Assembly (NCBI GenBank): GCA_030596385.1
Contig: JAUVKD010000105.1
Location: forward strand, 1 to 5,073
Reading direction: 5' to 3'
Length of the DNA stretch: 5,073 bases
Source: Methanosarcinaceae archaeon
GTDB taxonomy: Archaea > Halobacteriota > Methanosarcinia > Methanosarcinales > Methanosarcinaceae
Shown: piece after piece, positions 1 through 5,073 of the stretch
How positions within the stretch are numbered: position 1 is the stretch's first letter
Layout: every line of letters starts with the position of its first letter
The notes under the pieces: model-generated
Databases searched by the model: none
What the model was told of the DNA's origin: nothing
Seen by the model: only the letters and a program-made list of their open reading frames with translations
Program-made: the position numbers and the translations under genes

Positions 1-2021
1 CACAAAAGGCATTCGACCTTGTCAAAATGGGTATTGCCAGAGCAAGGTTGCTTGAACCTTTAAAGAGCAAGAAAATAAAAATCAACCGTGATGTTCTCGT
101 GATCGGTGGCGGTGTTGCAGGTATTGAGGCAGCGCTAAACCTTGCAGACAGTGGGTTTCATGTTTACATGGTCGAAAAAGAATCCACCATCGGTGGAAAA
201 ATGGCTCTTCTAAACGAGGTCTTTCCGACAAACGACTGTTCGATCTGTGTACTGGCACCTAAAATGACAGACGTGCAGAACCATCCGGATATTGACCTTT
301 TTACATTTTCCGAAATAACAAAGATCACAGGTTCGGTTGGAAATTTCCAGATAAATGGAATAAAAAAACCGCGATACGTTTCCGAAGACAAATGCAATGG
401 CTGTGTAGAAGAATGCTCCCGGGTCTGCCCGGTTGAGATATCAAACCCATTCGATTTCGGTCTTGGAAAAGCAAAGGCAATCTACATGCCAATACCACAG
501 GCTGTGCCCCAGATTGTCTGCATCGACAGCGAATACTGTATAGGGTGCGGACTTTGCAAGCAGGCATGTCCTGCCGATGCAATCGATTATGACCAGAAGA
601 ATGAGCCGTTCTTACTGACGGTCGGTGCGATAATTGTGGCAACAGGATATCAGTTGTTTGATGCATCCCGCAAGGAAGAATACGGATACGGCATATATCC
701 GGACGTAGTCACGAATATGGAACTTGAACGCATGTTAAATGCCTCTGGTCCCACGCGCGGAAAGGTCGTAGTTCCATCAACTGTTGAAGTGCCAAAACGT
801 GTCGCATTTATCCAGTGCGTCGGGTCAAGGGATGCGACAGTCGATAATACATACTGCTCACGTGTGTGCTGCATGTCTGCAATGAAAAATGCCCAGATGC
901 TAAAAGAACGGTATCCGGATATTGAAATAGTGATACATTACATTGACATCCGTGCGTCAGGCGAGATGTATGAGGAATACTATGAGCGGACACAGTCTAT
1001 GGGTGTAAATTTCATACGAGGCAAGGTTGCGGAAATATTAAAAGACACTAATGGAAATCCCCTGCTTCGGTTTGAGGACACGCTTGAATGTGAGATACTT
1101 GAGGAGTCATATGATCTGGTAGTGCTGTCAACCGGTATGGAAGCGAACAGGGATGCTGATAACATTTCCAAAATGCTCAACCTTTCCCGCCGACCCGATA
1201 GGTTCTTCTCAAGCGCACATCCGAAAATGCGTCCGGTTGATGCACACATAAACGGCATGTTCATTGCAGGGTGTGCATCCGGTCCCAAAGAAATACAGGT
1301 ATCGATCGCACAAGGCGGTGCAGCTGCATCCAGGGTTGTCAGACTTTTAAACAAAGGTGAACTTGAAACCGATCCGTTAAGTGCACATGTGGATCCTGCT
1401 AAATGCATCGGATGCAAACTATGCGTGGATATATGCAAATTCAGTAAAATACAGATAATTGACAAAAAGGCTGTTGTGGATGAGATATCATGCCGGGGGT
1501 GCGGTGTTTGCAGTGCAGCCTGCCCAACAGATGCAATCTGTATGCGAAGTTATACGGATAAACAGATACTTGCACAGGTACAGGCAGCTCTTGAGGTCAA
1601 GGATGAGTTTCCGCTTATCATCGCTTTCCTTTGCAATTGGTGCAGTTATGCATGCGCTGACCTTGCCGGTACATCCCGTATCCAGTATCCGACAAATATC
1701 AGGATAATCAGAACAATGTGTAGCGGGCGGGTTGATCCGAGTTTTGTGCTTTCAGCACTTGAAGCCGGTGCAGATGGTGTACTGATTGCAGGATGCCGGC
1801 TCGGTGAATGTCACTACCTGCATGGAAATTACAATGCCAGGCACAGGATGGATACCCTTAAAGGGGTACTGGAAGATATCGGAATTAGTCCTAAGCGGCT
1901 TAAGGTTGAATGGATCTCAGCAGCAGAAGGTGAAAGATTTGCAAAGAGCATAGAAAGTTTCGTCGATGTTCTGGAAGAACTGGGTCCGATCGGATCTGAG
2001 ATACCGGGGGATTCCAAATGA
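1..2021 (+). CDS. hdrA2: HdrA2-like heterodisulfide reductase subunit A with fused MvhD domain (5'-partial)
   Basis: Flavin-containing subunit of cytosolic heterodisulfide reductase (CoM-S-S-CoB reduction coupled to ferredoxin by flavin-based bifurcation). Numbering from the Met codon at position 27: FAD-binding Rossmann motif VIGGGVAGIEAA at 25-36; inserted ferredoxin with Cys 123/126/130/134 and 171/174/177/181; the HdrA-specific CX12CX3CC cluster motif (Cys 264, 277, 281, 282) followed by Lys 287, the likely counterpart of the lysine near flavin N5; second flavin-domain segment to about 440; C-terminal 2x[4Fe-4S] ferredoxin (Cys 460-470 and 489-499); then an MvhD/FlpD domain from about 528 with Cys 536, 539, 543, 565, 590, 595. 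The Met at 27 is not the true start: codons before it read QKAFDLVK in frame and are open to the edge, and the family has roughly 120 further N-terminal residues. The HdrA-MvhD fusion matches Methanosarcina HdrA2, reported as F420H2/ferredoxin-dependent. The family call is secure; the A2 assignment rests on the fusion. Confidence 0.93.
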   Translation, partial: QKAFDLVKMGIARARLLEPLKSKKIKINRDVLVIGGGVAGIEAALNLADSGFHVYMVEKESTIGGKMALLNEVFPTNDCSICVLAPKMTDVQNHPDIDLFTFSEITKITGSVGNFQINGIKKPRYVSEDKCNGCVEECSRVCPVEISNPFDFGLGKAKAIYMPIPQAVPQIVCIDSEYCIGCGLCKQACPADAIDYDQKNEPFLLTVGAIIVATGYQLFDASRKEEYGYGIYPDVVTNMELERMLNASGPTRGKVVVPSTVEVPKRVAFIQCVGSRDATVDNTYCSRVCCMSAMKNAQMLKERYPDIEIVIHYIDIRASGEMYEEYYERTQSMGVNFIRGKVAEILKDTNGNPLLRFEDTLECEILEESYDLVVLSTGMEANRDADNISKMLNLSRRPDRFFSSAHPKMRPVDAHINGMFIAGCASGPKEIQVSIAQGGAAASRVVRLLNKGELETDPLSAHVDPAKCIGCKLCVDICKFSKIQIIDKKAVVDEISCRGCGVCSAACPTDAICMRSYTDKQILAQVQAALEVKDEFPLIIAFLCNWCSYACADLAGTSRIQYPTNIRIIRTMCSGRVDPSFVLSALEAGADGVLIAGCRLGECHYLHGNYNARHRMDTLKGVLEDIGISPKRLKVEWISAAEGERFAKSIESFVDVLEELGPIGSEIPGDSK

Positions 2022-3352
2022 CCGGAGATATACCACCGGACAGCAGCGAGGATACAATTACAATCACAACAGATATGGATGTTCAGGGGTCGAAATTCAT
2101 CTACAGCCAGGTAACCGAAAAATCAAAAAAGGTATTGGATTATGATTACAAACGCTGTAATGGATGTGGTATCTGTATTGGATTATGCCCTACAAAGGCA
2201 CTTGAACTCGGCCCCATGCATGAGATCGCAACAGGTATGGATGCGCCGCCGGTTATGATGGATCTTGAAAAGTGTACATTTTGCGGTATGTGTGCGAATT
2301 TCTGTCCTGTTCATGCATTTAATATGGAATTCGAAGGAGAACTTCCGGATAAATCGAGTTATCCGGTGTATGATTCATACGTAAAATTTAACGATAAGTG
2401 CCTGCCTTGTGTATTATGCGAAGAAGCATGTCCAACAGATGCGATCAAGGTTGAGTTTACATTCAGGAAAAAGGAAGATATTGCTCCTTTTAAAAAAGAT
2501 GCACAGGGCGAGATTGAGATCGATCTTGAAAAATGCAATTTTTGCGGTGTATGTGCAAAGTTTTGTGATGCTTTCATTATGCTTGAACGTGAGCCAACAC
2601 CAACCGATCTCACACCATTTGAGCAGATACTGGTAGATGTGGATAAGTGTGATTATTGTGTCCTGTGCCAGGACCTGTGTCCGGAAGATGCAATTCAAGT
2701 AAAAGGCGAAAGACCTTGCGAAGCGCCGGTGATAGAGGGGAATATAAATGTTGATGATGAAAAGTGCACAAGGTGCACATGGTGTGAAACTGTTTGCCCT
2801 TATGAGGCAGTTGATGTTAAAAAGCCGTTTACGGGTGAGATAATACTTGTTGGGAACAATATCGAGAAGTGCGATCCACAGGGCTGTCATGGGTGTTTCA
2901 ATGTGTGTCCGTCCCACCTGTGGTATGTCCCGACAGATACAGGTAAAAAGATTGCAATTGAGGAAGGTTACTGCATTTACTGTGGTGCGTGTGTTAATGC
3001 ATGCCATGTTGATGTTATGCGTGTTTTACGTGAAAAAGTAAATCATACGAATATACCTGATTCACCATGGGCTTCGCAGTGGCGGGATGCAATCGGATCC
3101 ATGGTGACGTTAAAACGGAATAATCCCGATGTATCCCGGGCACTTGAAGTTGAGAAAGAGCCGCCGCATGAGTATATAGAAGTTGAGATGCCTGAAGTTG
3201 ATGAATCGCTCTTAAATGCTGCAAGGGAACGCATTGGAAAAGCGAAGCCTGTTCTTAAGAATGTGAAAATAAGACGCATCTGGGAATGTAAACCGCCAGA
3301 TGAGGTGCGGGATGCGATTCGCAAAAATATATGGAAAAGTGGGGGGCATTAA
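2018..3352 (+). CDS. Polyferredoxin with eight [4Fe-4S] motifs, hdrA2-associated
   Basis: A 444-residue soluble electron carrier with eight four-cysteine motifs: Cys 47-57, 86-96, 128-138, 173-183, 211-221, 250-260, 285-297 and 319-329. Five are standard CxxCxxCxxxCP. Motif 4 ends in CD and motif 8 in CH instead of CP, and motif 7 is CxxxxCxxCxxxCP (CDPQGCHGCFNVCP). That pattern resembles FwdF/FmdF, the polyferredoxin of formylmethanofuran dehydrogenase, but residues 1-44 and about 110 residues after the last motif (335-444, a single Cys) are extra and carry no cluster motif. No signal peptide or membrane segment is visible. Its ATG lies inside the hdrA2 stop (ATGA), so translation is probably coupled; a G-run (GGGGG) a few bases upstream is only a modest ribosome-binding site. 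As I recall, Methanosarcina also has a polyferredoxin gene beside hdrA2. The role inferred is passing electrons between HdrA2 and another ferredoxin-linked enzyme; the partner is not shown here. Confidence 0.9.
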   Translation: MTGDIPPDSSEDTITITTDMDVQGSKFIYSQVTEKSKKVLDYDYKRCNGCGICIGLCPTKALELGPMHEIATGMDAPPVMMDLEKCTFCGMCANFCPVHAFNMEFEGELPDKSSYPVYDSYVKFNDKCLPCVLCEEACPTDAIKVEFTFRKKEDIAPFKKDAQGEIEIDLEKCNFCGVCAKFCDAFIMLEREPTPTDLTPFEQILVDVDKCDYCVLCQDLCPEDAIQVKGERPCEAPVIEGNINVDDEKCTRCTWCETVCPYEAVDVKKPFTGEIILVGNNIEKCDPQGCHGCFNVCPSHLWYVPTDTGKKIAIEEGYCIYCGACVNACHVDVMRVLREKVNHTNIPDSPWASQWRDAIGSMVTLKRNNPDVSRALEVEKEPPHEYIEVEMPEVDESLLNAARERIGKAKPVLKNVKIRRIWECKPPDEVRDAIRKNIWKSGGH

Positions 3353-3354
3353 TA

Positions 3355-3400
3355 AAGGAGAGATTCACCTTCTCTATTGTTTCATAGTACTATTTCTTGT
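3355..3400 (+). terminator. Possible terminator after the hdrA2-polyferredoxin operon
   Basis: Just after the polyferredoxin stop, AGAGA (3359-3363) can pair with TCTCT (3371-3375) around a 7-base loop. It is followed by T-rich sequence (TATTGTTT, then TATTTCTTGT). Archaeal termination relies mainly on T-rich tracts, so the position and composition fit, but the stem is short and weak. Confidence 0.35.
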
Positions 3401-3453
3401 AATGTGGAAGTTGACCATCTACGGCGGATTGACTCAGCATAAAAACGACATAT

Positions 3454-3476
3454 ACAAGTAATTATTTTATACTTGT
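3454..3476. repeat. 7-bp inverted repeat around a TATA-like sequence (candidate operator)
   Basis: ACAAGTA (3454-3460) and TACTTGT (3470-3476) are perfect inverted copies separated by nine A/T bases. The spacer and the first bases of the right arm form a TATA-like TATTTTATA (3463-3471). An inverted repeat placed over a TATA box is the usual geometry of an archaeal repressor site, but a chance repeat in AT-rich DNA is also possible. If this TATA box is used, transcription would begin near 3492-3498 and run into the small gene at 3568. Confidence 0.35.
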
Positions 3477-3490
3477 GCAATGTAAAATGC

Positions 3491-3506
3491 CGAAAAGCAT
3501 ATTTAT
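3491..3506 (+). promoter_or_regulatory. Candidate BRE/TATA promoter for the small TrmO-like gene
   Basis: A purine-rich BRE-like CGAAAAG (3491-3497) directly precedes a TATA-like ATATTTAT (3499-3506). By archaeal spacing, transcription would start about 25 bases downstream near 3527, giving a leader of about 40 bases that includes the GAGGTG ribosome-binding site. Found by eye; the TATA-like sequence at 3463-3471 is a rival. Confidence 0.4.
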
Positions 3507-3556
3507 GGGTTTGATGTAGTACGTAATCTGATTGGATGAAATAACTAAAACAATTT

Positions 3557-3562
3557 GAGGTG
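3557..3562 (+). promoter_or_regulatory. Shine-Dalgarno site that decides the start of the small gene
   Basis: GAGGTG is a six-base match to the anti-Shine-Dalgarno end of archaeal 16S rRNA. It lies 5 bases before ATT at 3568 and overlaps the in-frame TGA at 3556-3558 that bounds the reading frame. No ATG or GTG occurs in the correct frame downstream. The next conventional start in frame is TTG at 3628, about 65 bases from this site and beyond the conserved N-terminal residues. Confidence 0.55.
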
Positions 3563-3567
3563 CATTT

Positions 3568-3879
3568 ATTCATTTAAATATAGAACCTATCGGCATTATA
3601 AAAAAAGCCGGTAAATATTCAGAAATATTGATATATTCTGATTTTGAGCAAGTTATCAAAAACACGGTATCCAAACTCGGCAAGGGTGTGGAAAATGGTC
3701 AAAAATTGCTGATAATTCATAAAAATTGTGACCGGAATGACTGTCATCAAGTACAGGTTACAAAAACAGCACTCGTTGAGCGTGTAGGAAATGTGCTTAA
3801 AGTGAGAAAGATCAACGCAAATGATGACTCGGTCATTGATGTGCGGCTTGATAATGATGAACTTATTGATGGTCAATAA
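3568..3879 (+). CDS. Small TrmO/YaeB-like (UPF0066) protein lacking the SAM-binding segment
   Basis: About 103 residues if translated from ATT at 3568, 83 if from TTG at 3628. I favour ATT because a strong GAGGTG precedes it by 5 bases and because the residues gained, NIEPIGIIKKAGKYSEILI, match the N-terminal strand typical of TrmO-type tRNA methyltransferases (xPIGxI...EI.I). The end, GNVLKVRKINANDDSVIDV, matches the later TrmO strand and turn (GN.L.VRGLDA.DGTPVLDI). In the middle, HKNCDRND parallels the FHENRDRND-like stretch, but the usual HPRG...GVFATRSPHRPNPIG segment that binds S-adenosylmethionine is absent, with only a few residues in its place. Methyl transfer is therefore doubtful; a non-catalytic RNA-binding or regulatory role is a guess. 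There is no internal stop or frameshift. The homology is read by eye. It lies 34 bases before fen, same strand. Confidence 0.65.
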   Translation: MHLNIEPIGIIKKAGKYSEILIYSDFEQVIKNTVSKLGKGVENGQKLLIIHKNCDRNDCHQVQVTKTALVERVGNVLKVRKINANDDSVIDVRLDNDELIDGQ

Positions 3880-3880
3880 G

Positions 3881-3888
3881 TTATTTTA
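3881..3888 (+). promoter_or_regulatory. Possible TATA box for a leaderless fen transcript
   Basis: TTATTTTA begins two bases after the stop of the small gene. With a usual archaeal spacing of 22-27 bases from the box centre, transcription would begin around 3907-3912, almost at the fen ATG (3914). No Shine-Dalgarno sequence is visible before that ATG, which fits a leaderless message. Co-transcription with the upstream gene remains possible. Confidence 0.35.
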
Positions 3889-3913
3889 CACATGACGTTC
3901 CTTTTCAATAACT

Positions 3914-4933
3914 ATGGGTGTAGATATCGGAGATCTGTTTGAAAAAAGGACTGTTGAATTGTCCGACCTGTCCCATAAAGTGGTAGCCATTGACGCATAC
4001 AATATACTTTACCAGTTTCTGAGTATCATCCGCCAGCGTGACGGGACACCGCTTACGGATTCACACGGCAATGTAACATCCCACCTGTCTGGTATACTAT
4101 ATCGTATAACCAGTTTGGCTGAGAACGGAATAAAACCTGTTTTTGTGTTTGATGGCAAGCCCCCTGAAATGAAAATGCAGACCATCGGAAAACGCAAAGA
4201 GATACGTCAGAATGCACGTGTTAAGTGGGACGAGGCAAAAGAGAAAGGACTTGTTGAAGAAGCATTCAAGTATGCACAGGCATCTGTGAAGATGAATTCC
4301 ACTATTATAGACGATGCAAAATATCTTTTAGAGCTTATGGGCATCCCGTATGTTCAGGCGCCGTCTGAAGGTGAGGCACAGGCGGCTTACATGGTCAAAA
4401 AGGGGGATGCTGACATTGTGAGTTCACAGGACTATGATGCAATGCTCTTTGGTGCACCTGATGTTGTAAGAAATCTTACAATCACAGGAAAAAGAAAAAT
4501 GCCGCGCAAGAACATCTATGTAGATGTAAAACCAGAAATTATCAATCTGGACAAAAGCCTGCAGGCTCTTGGAGTCAGCAGGTCACAGTTAATCGACATT
4601 GCTATTTGTGTAGGTACGGATTTTAATACAGGACTTGCAGGGATTGGCCCGAAAAAAGCGATTAAACTCATAAAGATACACGAAAATATTAAATCGGCAA
4701 TGGCTGAAATTAATCAATCGATCGATAATGTTGAGGAAATTGAAGAGCTCTTTATGAATCCACCGGTGACAAATGAATACACTCTTGAATGGAAAAAACC
4801 TAATATGGGAAAATTAATTGAATTCCTGTGCAAAGAGCATGATTTTTCAGAAGAGCGTGTTAATAAAGCAGCTGAGCGGCTTGACGCTGCGGCTGGAAGC
4901 CGGAAGCAACAGACGCTGGACCAGTGGTATTGA
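3914..4933 (+). CDS. fen: Flap endonuclease 1 (FEN-1)
   Basis: Structure-specific 5' nuclease that removes 5' flaps during Okazaki-fragment maturation and base-excision repair, acting with PCNA. At 339 residues it has the normal archaeal length. It begins MGVDIGDLF, and the N-terminal Gly-2 typical of the family is present. All seven expected metal-binding acidic residues are seen: Asp 27 (AIDAYN), Asp 80 (VFDGKPP), Glu 152 and Glu 154 (EGEAQA), Asp 173 and Asp 175 (SSQDYDA) and Asp 236 (GTDFN). The helix-hairpin-helix [11 protein letters not shown] follows at 243-253, and the C-terminus QQTLDQWY (332-339) is a PCNA-interacting (PIP) box. The helical-arch/cap region lies around 85-130. The start is fixed by the family N-terminus although no ribosome-binding site is visible. 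Nothing is missing, so the enzyme should be active. It shows no functional link to the hdrA2 operon. Confidence 0.97.
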   Translation: MGVDIGDLFEKRTVELSDLSHKVVAIDAYNILYQFLSIIRQRDGTPLTDSHGNVTSHLSGILYRITSLAENGIKPVFVFDGKPPEMKMQTIGKRKEIRQNARVKWDEAKEKGLVEEAFKYAQASVKMNSTIIDDAKYLLELMGIPYVQAPSEGEAQAAYMVKKGDADIVSSQDYDAMLFGAPDVVRNLTITGKRKMPRKNIYVDVKPEIINLDKSLQALGVSRSQLIDIAICVGTDFNTGLAGIGPKKAIKLIKIHENIKSAMAEINQSIDNVEEIEELFMNPPVTNEYTLEWKKPNMGKLIEFLCKEHDFSEERVNKAAERLDAAAGSRKQQTLDQWY

Positions 4934-4935
4934 TC

Positions 4936-4950
4936 ATACTTTTTTAGTAT
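4936..4950 (+). terminator. T-run hairpin after fen, likely terminator
   Basis: Two bases after the fen stop codon, ATACT (4936-4940) and AGTAT (4946-4950) form a five-bp inverted repeat, with six consecutive T bases at 4940-4945 lying in the loop. A T-run directly after a stop codon is a typical archaeal termination signal; the stem alone would be weak. Confidence 0.45.
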
Positions 4951-4973
4951 CCACTTCAAAAAGCAGGGTGAAA

Positions 4974-4981
4974 TTATATAT
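4974..4981 (+). promoter_or_regulatory. TATA-like box upstream of a possible next gene
   Basis: TTATATAT, preceded by the purine-rich GTGAAA (BRE-like), is the best TATA match in the 140 bases after fen. Transcription would be expected near 5003. The gene it would serve lies mostly or wholly beyond the window, so the direction is inferred from the upstream terminator-like site and the open frame that follows. Confidence 0.35.
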
Positions 4982-5053
4982 GGATTATCTAAATCAAGTG
5001 TAGAAGCATCTTTCGATTTACAAAATAGTATTTGTATAGGTGTTTTCGATAAA

Positions 5054-5073
5054 ATGCCGATGCACAGCTCATA
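5054..5073 (+). CDS. Possible start of a next gene, cut by the window edge
   Basis: An ATG at 5054 opens a frame (MPMHSS...) that runs off the window. AGGTG at 5038-5042 could be its ribosome-binding site, although the 11-base spacing is long. The TATA-like box at 4974-4981 would supply a promoter. Six codons are too few to recognise a protein. The same frame is open back to the fen stop, so the true start might lie further upstream, or the frame may be chance. Confidence 0.2.

Noticed and set aside
980..1465. Minus-strand open frame (161 codons) within hdrA2.
   Set aside because: Antisense to the conserved flavin domain, with low-complexity serine-rich translation and no domain.
2414..3007. 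Long minus-strand open frame (197 codons) within the polyferredoxin gene.
   Set aside because: It is antisense to cysteine-rich ferredoxin motifs, has no recognisable domain and sits inside a coupled operon gene.
3384..3393. 10-bp palindrome ATAGTACTAT after the polyferredoxin gene.
   Set aside because: Short, with no loop and no second copy of the full palindrome seen; expected by chance in AT-rich DNA.
3488..3520. Ten-codon ATG frame (MPKSIFMGLM) in the gap before the small gene.
   Set aside because: It overlaps the candidate TATA box, has no ribosome-binding site and is too short to support as a gene.
3511..3558. C/D-box sRNA-like arrangement: TTGATGT, CTGA, GGATGA and TTGA in order before the small gene.
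   Set aside because: Only the central CTGA matches its box fully; the C and C' boxes have mismatches, the final D box is TTGA, and the D'-C' spacer is about one base.
4714..5073. Minus-strand frame open for about 120 codons from the window end into the 3' part of fen.
   Set aside because: It overlaps over 200 bases of a well-supported fen gene, contains no recognisable domain, and lies antisense to conserved coding sequence; most likely a shadow. A short convergent tail beyond fen cannot be excluded.

Overview
This 5,073-base window looks like part of an archaeal chromosome, most likely a methanogen or methanotrophic (ANME-type) relative in the Methanosarcinales. Three things point there. 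The first gene is an HdrA with a fused C-terminal MvhD domain, the HdrA2 architecture known from Methanosarcina. It is followed directly by an eight-cluster polyferredoxin. The last gene is a typical archaeal FEN-1 ending in a PCNA-binding motif. Ribosome-binding and TATA-like signals are also archaeal in style. The species cannot be fixed from the sequence alone.

Layout, all genes on the + strand. (1) Positions 1-2021: hdrA2-like gene, cut at its 5' end by the window edge. (2) Positions 2018-3352: polyferredoxin, overlapping the hdrA stop by 4 bases (ATGA), so the two form an operon. (3) Positions 3353-3567: 215-base AT-rich gap holding a weak terminator-like hairpin, a 7-bp inverted repeat around a TATA-like sequence, and a second TATA/BRE candidate. 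(4) Positions about 3568-3879: a small protein that appears to be a shortened TrmO/YaeB-like (UPF0066) domain lacking the SAM-binding segment. Its best start is a non-standard ATT. (5) Positions 3914-4933: flap endonuclease 1 (fen) with all seven metal-binding acidic residues. (6) Positions 4934-5073: T-run hairpin, TATA-like box and possibly the first codons of another gene.

The first two genes make an electron-transfer module. HdrA2 is the FAD-containing electron-bifurcating subunit of cytosolic heterodisulfide reductase. Its MvhD domain is the usual electron entry from a hydrogenase or F420H2-oxidising partner, and the polyferredoxin could carry low-potential electrons to or from it. The catalytic HdrB and HdrC subunits are not in this window, so they are encoded upstream or elsewhere. 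The last two genes concern RNA/DNA metabolism and look unrelated to the first operon. I do not see a mobile element, CRISPR array, tRNA or rRNA here. The least ordinary part is the small TrmO-like gene with its unusual start and the promoter-like gap before it.
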